Positions 7,864 through 15,148 are shown, numbered from the stretch's first letter. The stretch is 15,602 bases of DNA from Phycisphaerales bacterium UBA2218 (GCA_002327785.1 DCUI01000297.1:249-15850); one strand, 5' to 3'. Translations and numbers: made by a program. The notes: a model not told the origin generated them from the letters alone.

Positions 7864-8525
7864 ATACCCTGATTGTCGGCGGCGGGAAGCTCGTTTACTT
7901 CCTCTCTCGCACCTTTTTCTCGAAGGGCTACCAGGTCACGATCATCAATCGTGACAAAAGCGAGTGCATCTGGCTGGCCAGGCAGTTGAAGGCGACCGTG
8001 GTTTATGGAGACGGAAGCGACCCTCGCATCCTCGAAGAGGCGCAGGCCGATGGCACGGACACCCTGTTGGCGGTCACCCCCAACGACGAAGACAATCTCG
8101 CCATCTGCCAGTTGGCGCACCTGCGGTTCGGCGTGCCCAGGACCCTGGCGCTCGTCAACGACCCCGACAACGAGGACGTCTTCCGCAGCTTGGGCGTCAC
8201 AAGGGTATTTTCCACCACGCGGCTGCTCTCGAACTTGATCGAACAGAAGGCCGCCTTTGAGGACATCACGAGCCTGGCCCCGCTCGCCGACGGAAAGGTG
8301 AACGTCAGTGAGGTCGCCCTCCGCGACGATTCGCCGGTCGTCGGGAGGAGCCTGCTGGATATCGGGCTGCCTCCCGATTCGCTTATCGCGGGCATCATCC
8401 GCGATGGACGCCCCATCATTCCGCGAGGATCCACGGCGCTCGAGCCCCACGACCGTCTCATTGTGATCACGCTGCCCGAGAACCATGGGCAGGTGCTCAA
8501 GATGCTCGCCGGGAACAATGCGTAG
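7860..8525 (+). CDS. TrkA-family potassium channel regulator, RCK N plus C domains
   Basis: The 221-residue protein has a TrkA-N Rossmann domain (1 to about 120) and a TrkA-C ligand domain (about 135-215, from VNVSEVALRDDSPVVGRSL to the HDRLIVIT strand). Its nucleotide site is altered. The GxGxxG motif reads GGGKLV (7-12), lacking the third Gly, and strand 2 ends in Asn30 where the upstream partner has Asp. It may bind a different nucleotide or act as the non-binding half of a mixed ring. The ATG overlaps the preceding gene by four bases and its end overlaps the predicted trkH start. The family and K+-channel regulation are well supported; the division of labour between the two TrkA proteins is inferred. 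Confidence 0.94.
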   Translation: MNTLIVGGGKLVYFLSRTFFSKGYQVTIINRDKSECIWLARQLKATVVYGDGSDPRILEEAQADGTDTLLAVTPNDEDNLAICQLAHLRFGVPRTLALVNDPDNEDVFRSLGVTRVFSTTRLLSNLIEQKAAFEDITSLAPLADGKVNVSEVALRDDSPVVGRSLLDIGLPPDSLIAGIIRDGRPIIPRGSTALEPHDRLIVITLPENHGQVLKMLAGNNA

Positions 8526-10005
8526 GGGGTATCGCGTGCGGGTGCAGCAGAATCTACAGCAACGCTACAAGGCAATTCTCCACGATGTCGGATTGATTCT
8601 CATCGTTGGTGGTTCTCTGATGCTTGCGCCCCTGTTCGTGTCCGTCCGGGGTGAGCGCGCGGGGTTCCTCGTCCCGGCGGCCTGCCTGTTGCTCTTTGGC
8701 GGTGCCCTGTGGCTGTTCGTGCCTCGCAAGAACGGCGAGCCCATCACCGTCCAGGAAGGCGGGGCCATCGTTCTGGTGAGCTGGGTGCTCATCTGCCTGT
8801 TTTCTGCCTGGCCGTTCGCCGCGATTCTCAAGCTGCATCTCACACAAGCGGTTTTCGAGTCCGTCAGCGGCTGGACCACCACCGGGTTGTCTGTGATCGA
8901 CGTGACGAAAGCGAGTCCGGCCATCCTCCTGTGGCGCAGTATCATGCAGCTTGCCGGCGGAGCCGGGCTGGCGATCATGATGCTGGCCGCCATCCTGGGA
9001 CCCGTTGGTCCGGCCCTATCCATCGCCGAGGGCCGGACCGAGCAACTTGTCCCACACGTGCGAGAGTCGGCCAGACTCGTGATGTTCCTGTACGGCGGCT
9101 ATGCAATCGCAGGCGTGCCCGCCTATATGCTGGCCGGGATGGGCTGGTTCGATGCGGTCAACCACGCCTTCGCCGCAATATCGACGGGCGGCTTCTCGAC
9201 AAAACCAGAAAGCATCGGGTATTGGAACTCGGTGGCCATTGAAGCGGTCAGCATTCCTCTGATGCTTCTCGGCAACCTGAACTTCTATACGGCCTACCTT
9301 CTCATGCACGGCCGGTTCCGCGCGGCTCTCCGCAATGGCGAGGTGCATCTGACGGCGGTGCTCCTTCCGCTGTGTGTGCTGGTCCTGTTCTTTTTCGTCT
9401 GCGCGGGCGTATACTCGACGCTGACCAAGAGTGTACGCGTGGCGGTCTTCGAGACGGTGACCGCCCTGACGACGACGGGCTTCTCCACGGTCGCCTACAA
9501 CGAGTGGAAACCAATGGGCTGGCTCGTGTTGATCGTCCTGATGCTTATCGGGGGCGGCACGGGCTCGACGGCCGGTGGGATCAAGCAGTATCGCGTGTTC
9601 GTCCTGTTCAAATCTGTGCTCTGGGAGGTCCGTCGCTCCCTGTTGCCAAGGACGGCGGTCGTCCAGGACTATATCTGGCAAGGCGAGAGAAAGGACTTTA
9701 TCACCGAGGAGCGAATCCGGAAGATCGGCACGTTTGTCTTCCTCTACCTGCTGGTCTACGTCGCGGGCGCAGCCGTTATTGCCGCGCACGGACATGGTCT
9801 GAGGGAATCACTCTTCGAATATGCCTCCGCCCTGGGTACGGTCGGGCTTTCCGTGGGCGTGACGGGCGCACAAACGCCGCCCACGATCCTCTGGGCCGAG
9901 ATTGCAGGCATGTTCCTGGGCCGGCTCGAATTCTTCGTGATTATCATAAGCCTGGTCAAAATTACGCGAGACATGAATACTCTCGTCCGCGCGGCCAAAC
10001 CGTGA
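8518..10005 (+). CDS. trkH: TrkH-family potassium uptake membrane subunit
   Basis: This inner-membrane protein is the ion-conducting part of a Trk/Ktr K+ uptake system. From the ATG at 8518 it has 495 residues, close to the family norm. Four pore-loop repeats can be read: TTTGLS (about 120-125), STGGFS (222-227), TTTGFS (318-323) and TVGLS (441-445). These are the selectivity-filter signatures of the M1-P-M2 repeats. The glycine-rich GGGTGSTAGG (about 345-354) matches the intramembrane gating loop, and the C-terminal GRLEFF motif is typical. Start choice is uncertain: 8518 overlaps the trkA stop, an upstream ATG at 8485 would add 11 residues, and a GTG at 8536 has the best ribosome-binding site (AGGGGG, 6 bases away). 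It ends the kinase-Trk unit; no clear terminator follows. Confidence 0.95.
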   Translation: MRRGYRVRVQQNLQQRYKAILHDVGLILIVGGSLMLAPLFVSVRGERAGFLVPAACLLLFGGALWLFVPRKNGEPITVQEGGAIVLVSWVLICLFSAWPFAAILKLHLTQAVFESVSGWTTTGLSVIDVTKASPAILLWRSIMQLAGGAGLAIMMLAAILGPVGPALSIAEGRTEQLVPHVRESARLVMFLYGGYAIAGVPAYMLAGMGWFDAVNHAFAAISTGGFSTKPESIGYWNSVAIEAVSIPLMLLGNLNFYTAYLLMHGRFRAALRNGEVHLTAVLLPLCVLVLFFFVCAGVYSTLTKSVRVAVFETVTALTTTGFSTVAYNEWKPMGWLVLIVLMLIGGGTGSTAGGIKQYRVFVLFKSVLWEVRRSLLPRTAVVQDYIWQGERKDFITEERIRKIGTFVFLYLLVYVAGAAVIAAHGHGLRESLFEYASALGTVGLSVGVTGAQTPPTILWAEIAGMFLGRLEFFVIIISLVKITRDMNTLVRAAKP

Positions 10006-10230
10006 CTTCCGCGAGGAGTCGGCACGTCCAACGACGGGCAGTTGACTGAAGGCAAAGGGAGCGCTAACCACCGTCGTTCCTTCACCCTTCACGCACCCCG
10101 CTTCACGCGCGGCGAGTTGTCAACCGCAGAGGAACGCCGATAAGTCTTTGTAAAGAAACAGCGTACGTGAATTCGCGGGCAATTGACGGCAGGAGTAGTG
10201 TGCGTATCACGCACCGCTCAAGCTTCATTC

Positions 10231-10260
10231 TTGATCCGGCGACCCGCTCGCGGCTACAAT
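10231..10260 (+). promoter_or_regulatory. Candidate sigma70-type promoter for the downstream gene
   Basis: TTGATC at 10231-10236 and TACAAT at 10255-10260 are separated by 18 bp and lie about 40 bp before the preferred start at 10302. Both boxes are close to consensus, and transcription would begin near 10267. A second, weaker candidate is TTGACG near 10182 with TATCAC 16 bp later. The rest of 10006-10301, after trkH, holds an imperfect purine-pyrimidine inverted repeat (about 10047-10091) without a T-tract and nothing else I can name. Confidence 0.5.
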
Positions 10261-10301
10261 GATCCTGTCATTGTGAAATGCGACGTATGCGAGGGATCTG
10301 T

Positions 10302-11240
10302 ATGGGCGAATCATCCATAATCGAGCGGCGGCAGCAACGGCGGAAGAGAATCCTGATCGCCACGACAGCATTCTTCATTGCTCTGGTGATGGTCATCATC
10401 TTCCTGTGCGGATTCCTGGACGTCCGCTCCCCACGGGACCTTATCATATTTCGCGCTATGGCGAAGGGCGATTTCCATCCCCTCTGGAAGGACCTGGCCC
10501 TGCGGCGGGTCCACAAAGACGACAGTCTCGCTGAAACGATCGGGCGATATCCGCCGACGAGCCGGGAGGAAGTCGGGCCCTTTACGGTTCTGCTCTACGA
10601 TGGGAAAGCATTGGGACGTCACAAAACGCAGTTGCGGATCATCGCTGCAAACGGGGTCCTGACCGACGCATTCGCTGCTTGCAGCTACGGAGACCACGTC
10701 TTCTTCCAGAGCCCGTCGCAGAGAGAGGCATTCACCCGGGCGTATTCTGAATACGTGAGTCAACAGCTCCTGGAATCCAAGGCATACCAGATCCACCGCG
10801 CAATCACAGCCGGCCAGGACGTGTTCATCTCCAGGCGAATCGACCGCCGCGAGGTCGCCGACCCCAATGAGTCGCAACGCGATCCGAAAACTCGCCAGTT
10901 GGAGGAAATCTATGGGAAAGAGTACGCCAAACTCATGGCCGGGACGAGCTTCGAACTGACGGTCGAGGTCTCGGAGGTACTGTCCGGCGAGTTGAAGCCG
11001 GGAACCGAGCTGAAGTTCTCCGACACGGAATGCGAGGAGGCTGATCTGGCGGAGCCCGAGACGGTCTTCCTGCATGTCGAAGACTCACGAACGATTCGCC
11101 CGAATTCCGAGGGCGGCGGACTGTACACGACGGTTCCCGGCAACGCCCTCGCCTGGTACCAGTCGCTCACGCCGGACGAGATCAAGGACTTCGAGGCCCG
11201 CTGTCAGTCCAGGCTGGCGACGCCAGAAACCGAGAACTGA
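10302..11240 (+). CDS. Unrecognised membrane-anchored protein
   Basis: I do not recognise this family. From the ATG at 10302 (GAGGGA 5 bases upstream; in-frame ATGs at 10278 and 10287 are possible) the product has 312 residues. An arginine-rich start is followed by one hydrophobic helix at about 16-35 with no lipobox or obvious cleavage site, so it looks like a signal anchor with a roughly 275-residue domain outside the cytoplasm. The soluble part has mixed charged and beta-prone sequence, for example SFELTVEVSEVLSGELKPG, which resembles short beta-strand domains of secreted proteins, then an acidic C-terminal third. Base composition matches the upstream trk genes. It has its own promoter candidate and no partner gene, so no role in potassium transport can be claimed. 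Confidence 0.75.
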   Translation: MGESSIIERRQQRRKRILIATTAFFIALVMVIIFLCGFLDVRSPRDLIIFRAMAKGDFHPLWKDLALRRVHKDDSLAETIGRYPPTSREEVGPFTVLLYDGKALGRHKTQLRIIAANGVLTDAFAACSYGDHVFFQSPSQREAFTRAYSEYVSQQLLESKAYQIHRAITAGQDVFISRRIDRREVADPNESQRDPKTRQLEEIYGKEYAKLMAGTSFELTVEVSEVLSGELKPGTELKFSDTECEEADLAEPETVFLHVEDSRTIRPNSEGGGLYTTVPGNALAWYQSLTPDEIKDFEARCQSRLATPETEN

Positions 11241-11808
11241 GAATAGGATGGGCGATGTCAAAAACACGCACCTGATTTGGCGGCGGATGTGGCTCGACCT
11301 TGTGATCATCTGGTACTCGCTCTCAACATTCCGGTAACCGCTCGGCATCTTTCGTTCGATAGAGCCTGAAACAGCTTTTGCTCCTTGAACAGTATCGAGG
11401 ATACCTTCGTGGTCACCCCGGAAGGCGGTAGGAGCATCACGGGAACCCATCCAGGATTGATCCTGGTCAGAGGTTGAGACCCTATTGACAGATACCGATT
11501 TCCTGGATGATGGCTGCCACTCTGGTTGGAACTCAGTCCGACAGCTCCCTGCCCTTCGGCCCTCCTTCGGGGGGGGCAGCGGCAAGCGGAGTGGGGAGCC
11601 TGCTGATGGTTGGACTTTCGACCATGAACCATCTCACGCCGATTCTGGGGATTCCATCCCCAAACCCCTGGGCATTTGTCGCTTTGGTCCAATGGCATGT
11701 GATGTGGTCTCTCAACCCACATGGTCGATTTTCTTCTGAGGGTCATCTCAGCGCCTGACCGCACGAGGAAAAGGGGGCATGGAAAACGGCGGCAGCCGGT
11801 AGGGTGAT

Positions 11809-11846
11809 CGGGTTCCCAAACGCGAAAGACGGCGTTTGGGGTCCCG
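11809..11846. repeat. Long imperfect hairpin
   Basis: CCCAAACGC (11815-11823) pairs perfectly with GCGTTTGGG (11832-11840) across an 8-base loop. After a 2-base internal bulge the stem continues with CGGG (11809-11812) against CCCG (11843-11846). There is no T-tract on either side, so a simple intrinsic terminator is unlikely. It could be a folded end of a mobile element or an RNA structure. Confidence 0.55.
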
Positions 11847-11877
11847 CTCTGCACACCGCTCTTGGGAATCCATCTCT

Positions 11878-11901
11878 CGCCAAGCCGCCAAGGACGCCAG
11901 G
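11878..11901. repeat. 8-bp periodic tract (CGCCAAGN-type), left copy
   Basis: Three consecutive octamers are near-copies of one another: CGCCAAGC, then CGCCAAGG, then ACGCCAGG. The same motif appears on the opposite strand at 14688-14711, with relatives at 14620-14643 and 14757-14780. It lies just outside the lower-GC ATPase region. No open frame through it looks coding. Confidence 0.6.
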
Positions 11902-11967
11902 AAGATGGGTGATGAGTCATACACAGAAAGTGAAATGTGTAGGTGTGACACTCTATTCCGTGAAATA

Positions 11968-11984
11968 CAGAGTTGTCTACTCTG
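11968..11984 (-). terminator. Weak hairpin downstream of the ATPase gene
   Basis: CAGAGT (11968-11973) and ACTCTG (11979-11984) form a perfect 6-bp stem with a 5-base loop, starting 24 bp after the ATPase stop codon on the minus strand. The following sequence on that strand begins TATTTC, so the U-tract is poor. It could be a weak terminator or chance. Confidence 0.25.
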
Positions 11985-12007
11985 GTACACTACATATCAG
12001 CTAAAGA

Positions 12008-13591
12008 TTAAAGCGAGGGCTGACCCTCGAAGTCATAGTCCACATCATCATCCTCTCGGCGAAGCGCAGCTTCTACATCTTTGGGAGCCTTACTCCAAAG
12101 CTCTGCTATGTGTTCTTTGGTCAAAATTGGAGCTGATCGCATTTTCTCTCGTCCACTTGGCACCGAGAAATCAATCTCATTGAACCGTTTTTTGAGCTTT
12201 CGCATGTGTGCATAACAACCAATGTCGATAGCAAATGCTTGGTATGTACCGAGAGCCGACTTGTGAGTCAGGGCAGATCCTGCACTATGAATGATGCGAT
12301 AATCGAGTAGCCGATAAAGCAACCCTCGGATTTGGTCTTCCTGTTGCATCATCTGTTCCGACACCATCATGATATTAGTACCTTTATCGATACAGAATTT
12401 TCGTAATACGTAGATACCTCTGATTAACGTGGCCTGCTCTTCTCCAGCAGAATCCTGCTTGAGTTCTTCGATTCGCCGCTCGAAGTTCGACCGACTCATT
12501 ATTCGGACATCATCCTTGCCGATTCGGCCGTCTCCATGGCTCACTGCCTGGAGAACTTCCAGGAACAATGATAAACAGTCGCGTGGGACACCACCACCAG
12601 CCATCACCAGTCGTTCAAACCCATCGCCCTTGAAGAGCGAATCGATGTCGTGGGAGGCCAGTCCGGCCAAGATCGCGAACTGCCCGAAGATTTGCCGATT
12701 CTGTGCTACCGTTTTCTGAAAGTCGGAGAAGGCGAAATCGATGTTGATCGGCTGATAGTCATGGCGTTCCTGGGCTCCAATTGGTTGTCCGTCACGATCT
12801 GCATAAAGGGTACTGGAATGGCGTAGGGTAGCGATCTTGAAGTATAAGGGCATATCCTTGCATAATCTGTGCAGGTAATCCACTACATCCGGCTGATCTG
12901 CGCGTGCGAGATGATAGAAGTCATCAAGCTGAAGGAATACGGTCTTCACTGTCTTGGATAGGTCAAAGAACTCGCGAATCTGTCTCTTCAGTTGAGGCAG
13001 CCACATTTGGAGCTCACGGACCTTTGCCGTCTTGTGTGAATATCGGAGTTCGACACCAGTACTTGTGCTGGCCCCACCTGTCATTTCACCAGTCAGACCG
13101 AAGCCGCCGAGCGAGATAGACCCGCCGAGCCTTGCACCCTCCTCGCTCGCCGCACCGTGCGATTCCACAACCTCCGTTCGCGTCTTATCCTCTTGGCGAC
13201 GAAGACTGGCAAGGTCGCGACGAATCTGGCCGATGATTTCGCGAGATTTTTTCTTCTTGCCAAACCAGCCAGCTAGATTTCTCTTCAGTTCACCGAATAG
13301 GGCATCGAGTATTTCAATGAGTACGTTGGGGAAGGAATGGTGCTTGAAATCCTCGCAATTGAGGTAGATGGGCTGGATGTCATTATCAAGGTGCTTCGCT
13401 GAGTGGTGAAGCAGTAGAGTCTTTCCACAGCCCCGGCGAGCAAACACCGCGTGGTTCTGACGCGAACAAATGTCGCTGAGTGCACTTGATACGTCAATGT
13501 AGGGGACGGGCTCCGCGCCGGCAAGCTGAACCCGCAGGTTTTCGTTGATAGCTCTTCTCAGTTTAGAAAGCTGTTGCTCCGTAAGTGCCAT
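12008..13591 (-). CDS. AAA/ORC-CDC6-like P-loop ATPase with glycine-rich insertion
   Basis: From the ATG at 13591 (AGGAG 8 bases upstream) the product has 527 residues. The Walker A motif is ARRGCGKT (51-58), with Ala replacing the usual first Gly. A hydrophobic strand ending FLQLDDF gives Walker B (Asp223/Asp224), and ATLRHSS nearby could be sensor 1. After the P-loop lie a lysine-rich helix (about 110-120) and a glycine/serine/threonine-rich low-complexity stretch (about 151-180) of the kind that forms a flexible loop or hairpin. The C-terminal part (about 385-470) reads as a winged-helix domain ending in an acidic tail. This combination recalls ORC/CDC6-like and STAND ATPases that bind DNA or act in defence. 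The gene has visibly lower GC than its neighbours, stands alone and is flanked by repeats, so transfer is likely. ATPase activity is well supported; the role is unknown. Confidence 0.85.
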   Translation of the reverse strand: MALTEQQLSKLRRAINENLRVQLAGAEPVPYIDVSSALSDICSRQNHAVFARRGCGKTLLLHHSAKHLDNDIQPIYLNCEDFKHHSFPNVLIEILDALFGELKRNLAGWFGKKKKSREIIGQIRRDLASLRRQEDKTRTEVVESHGAASEEGARLGGSISLGGFGLTGEMTGGASTSTGVELRYSHKTAKVRELQMWLPQLKRQIREFFDLSKTVKTVFLQLDDFYHLARADQPDVVDYLHRLCKDMPLYFKIATLRHSSTLYADRDGQPIGAQERHDYQPINIDFAFSDFQKTVAQNRQIFGQFAILAGLASHDIDSLFKGDGFERLVMAGGGVPRDCLSLFLEVLQAVSHGDGRIGKDDVRIMSRSNFERRIEELKQDSAGEEQATLIRGIYVLRKFCIDKGTNIMMVSEQMMQQEDQIRGLLYRLLDYRIIHSAGSALTHKSALGTYQAFAIDIGCYAHMRKLKKRFNEIDFSVPSGREKMRSAPILTKEHIAELWSKAPKDVEAALRREDDDVDYDFEGQPSL

Positions 13592-13673
13592 TCCGCCTTC
13601 TCCTGTCCAGCATTTCATTACTCGGGCAAAGAGGCTATGCCCACAGCCCTTTCATCGTCCCCTGTCGGTCTCT

Positions 13674-13888
13674 AAAGGCGTCACGCTCAATTCTCAGACT
13701 GATTGTAGCCTCAGGCACGCGGGGATGCAAAGGGGAATTTCGGAGAGACTGTAGGCTGTAGGCGATAGGACGCAGGTCATCGTGGCACGGGCATCCCCCG
13801 ATCAGGTCGGGGGCAGGCTTTGCCCGTGGTCAAGAATCCATGGGCGGGCCGCCCATGCTACTCACGGCCGCTCGCGGCCGTGCTACTG
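13674..13888. repeat. Composite repeat copy 1 (modules A and C)
   Basis: This 215-bp unit starts with module A (AAAGGCGTCACGCTC, about 100 bp) and ends with module C, which contains three successive palindromes. First is a nested hairpin, CACGGGCA (13786-13793) with TGCCCGTG (13821-13828) enclosing CCCCCGA (13795-13801) with TCGGGGG (13807-13813). Second is the near-perfect palindrome at 13839-13857. Third is CACGGCCG / CGGCCGTG around CTCG at 13863-13882. The unit recurs at a 261-bp distance. The 115 bases 13774-13888 are identical in the next copy, while the first 100 bases differ at about 11 positions. Confidence 0.9.
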
Positions 13889-14149
13889 GAATTAAAGGTG
13901 TCAGGTACATTTTTCACGTCATTTCTCAGCTTTCAAAGGCGTCACGCTCAATTCTCAGAGTGATTGTAGCCTCACGTGGGCGGGGATACAAAGGGGAATT
14001 CCGGAAAGACTGTAGACTGTAGGCGATAGGGCGTAGGTCATCGTGGCACGGGCATCCCCCGATCAGGTCGGGGGCAGGCTTTGCCCGTGGTCAAGAATCC
14101 ATGGGCGGGCCGCCCATGCTACTCACGGCCGCTCGCGGCCGTGCTACTG
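13889..14149. repeat. Composite repeat copy 2 (modules B, A and C)
   Basis: This copy adds a 46-bp module B (starting GAATTAAAGGTGTCAGGTAC) before module A at 13935 and module C. The three palindromes recur at 14047-14089, 14100-14118 and 14124-14143. Modules A plus C have exactly the same length (215 bp) as in copy 1. Confidence 0.9.
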
Positions 14150-14424
14150 AACGCTCACGGCGTCGCTACGAACGCGTTTGCCGACGCCACCCGGCGAAAC
14201 GCCGGGTCTCGGATCTCGTCGTTCGTATCTCGGAGTCTATCTCCGGGGCCCCGGTCCCCGCTGGTATCCTGCAATGCGCAAAACGCCCTGCGTCGAAGAC
14301 GGTGCGTGGTACGCACCCTATGCGTTTCGCCCTGCGACCCTGCGTCTCGGCGCGAGTCGGTCGCATATTTCTCTGTAGTCTCCGTGCCCTCTGTGGCAGA
14401 AAGGAATGGATTCCCGCTTCCGGA

Positions 14425-14559
14425 GAATTAAAGGTGTCAGGTACATTTTCTACGTCATTTCTCAGCTTTCAAAGGCGTCACGCTCAATTCTCAGGGTGAT
14501 TGTAGCCTCACGTGGGCGGGGATACAAAGGGGAATTCCGGAGAGACTGTAGGCGATAGG
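14425..14559. repeat. Composite repeat copy 3 (modules B and A only)
   Basis: Module B differs from copy 2 at only two adjacent positions. Module A is closer to copy 2 than to copy 1, with two substitutions and a 7-base deletion near 14550. Similarity stops after GGCGATAGG at 14559, and the hairpin module C is absent. Confidence 0.88.
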
Positions 14560-14619
14560 CCGCAGGGCAGGCGGGCGGATCGGTTACAGACTGTGGCCTA
14601 CCGCCTCTCGTACGCATCT

Positions 14620-14780
14620 CGCAAAGGCGCGAAGATCGCCAAGGGGGGAGAGGGTCGGTCTGCCGAGGTTCCTCCTCAAGACCAGTTCTTTGCGTTCTTG
14701 GCGGCTTGGCGAGAGACGATTCGCGTTGCCGGCCGGAGGGAGGAGATTGTATCTCACGCGGGGACGCGGAGACGCAGAGA
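14620..14780. repeat. Cluster of 8-bp periodic tracts
   Basis: Three tracts with octamer period lie close together. At 14620-14643 the units are CGCAAAGG, CGCGAAGA and TCGCCAAG. At 14688-14711, on the opposite strand, they are CGCCAAGC, CGCCAAGA and ACGCAAAG, close to the tract at 11878-11901. At 14757-14780 they are CGCGGGGA, CGCGGAGA and CGCAGAGA. They appear non-coding. Confidence 0.6.
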
Positions 14781-14842
14781 TCACAAGACGGCAACTGCCT
14801 GTCCCCCCCAGGACCCTGCATCTCAGCGTGAACTGACTTCAG

Positions 14843-15148
14843 TTATCCTCGTCGGGATTGCGGCTTGAGTTTTTGGATCTTCTCCTGAAGCCATAGATTG
14901 ACCAGCGTATGAGGGGAGACGCCTCGTTCCCTGGCCTCGCGCCGAATGGTCTCGGATAATCCCTTCTCGATGGCGTACAGCGATTCCTCGGACTCCAGGT
15001 TCACATCGCCCCGGGCGGGCCGGGTCCCACTCCAATAGTCCGACAGATCGTGCTCATCCCAGAACTCGCCTATCGCGGCATACGTTCCCGCCCCGGAAAC
15101 ACTGCTTTTCCTTCGGGCACTTGCCTTCCTCTTGTCATTTTTTCTCAT
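14843..15148 (-). CDS. Antitoxin, CopG/BrnA-like
   Basis: From the ATG at 15148 the product has 101 residues (a GTG at 15166 would add six). A basic, probably disordered start is followed by the segment IGEFWDEHDLSDYW, typical of CopG-type antitoxins that pair with BrnT-like toxins, and a C-terminal ribbon-helix-helix-like part with ESLYAIEKGLSETIRREARERG and a final helix. Such antitoxins bind and neutralise the toxin and usually repress their own promoter. The start lies inside the end of the toxin gene (14-bp overlap), giving coupled translation in toxin-first order as in brnTA. Family assignment is by motif recall and is fairly sure; the exact partner class is less so. Confidence 0.82.
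   Translation of the reverse strand: MRKNDKRKASARRKSSVSGAGTYAAIGEFWDEHDLSDYWSGTRPARGDVNLESEESLYAIEKGLSETIRREARERGVSPHTLVNLWLQEKIQKLKPQSRRG

Larger units (their letters stand above)
11241..12007. other. Gene-free interval with hairpins, possible decayed DNA
   Basis: No open frame in these 767 bases has recognisable domains. The longest (minus strand, 11306-11920) is rich in Trp, Pro, Arg, His and Cys and looks non-coding. Inverted repeats are frequent: CCAGGAT / ATCCTGG with a 2-base spacer at 11451-11466, TGGGGA / TCCCCA around 11647-11663, a long hairpin at 11809-11846 and an 8-bp periodic tract at 11878-11901 (the last two listed separately). Composition becomes more AT-rich from about 11925, where the accessory ATPase region begins. 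It may be remnants of mobile DNA, but no transposase fragment is identifiable. Confidence 0.5.
13592..14842. other. Repeat-rich, gene-free interval between ATPase and toxin-antitoxin pair
   Basis: These 1,251 bases hold no convincing gene; the open frames crossing them follow the repeats and have no family features. The interval has three copies of a composite repeat (13674-13888, 13889-14149, 14425-14559), then 8-bp periodic tracts. Between the second and third copies (14150-14424) are further palindromes: ACCCGGC / GCCGGGT with a 5-base loop (14189-14207), the 12-bp palindrome CCGGGGCCCCGG (14243-14254), and GGTGCGT / ACGCACC with a 3-base loop (14301-14317). No transposase or integrase lies in or beside it within the window. 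Confidence 0.7.

Noticed and set aside
11248..11337. Possible 29-codon peptide after the unrecognised membrane protein
   Set aside because: It starts 8 bp after the preceding stop but has no usable ribosome-binding site and no family similarity that I can see.
11306..11920. Minus-strand open frame of 204 codons in the gene-free interval
   Set aside because: The composition (many Trp, Pro, His, Arg, Cys), the absence of a domain, and the passage through an 8-bp periodic tract and a hairpin argue against coding. No transposase motif was found in it.
13786..14149. Intrinsic transcription terminators in the hairpin modules
   Set aside because: The stems are strong but no T-tract follows on either strand.
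14081..14499. Overlapping open frames across the repeat copies
   Set aside because: They follow palindromic repeat modules, contain repeated non-protein-like segments and have no start signals.
13674..14559. CRISPR array
   Set aside because: Repeats are over 100 bp with only three copies and no regular short spacers, and no cas gene is present.
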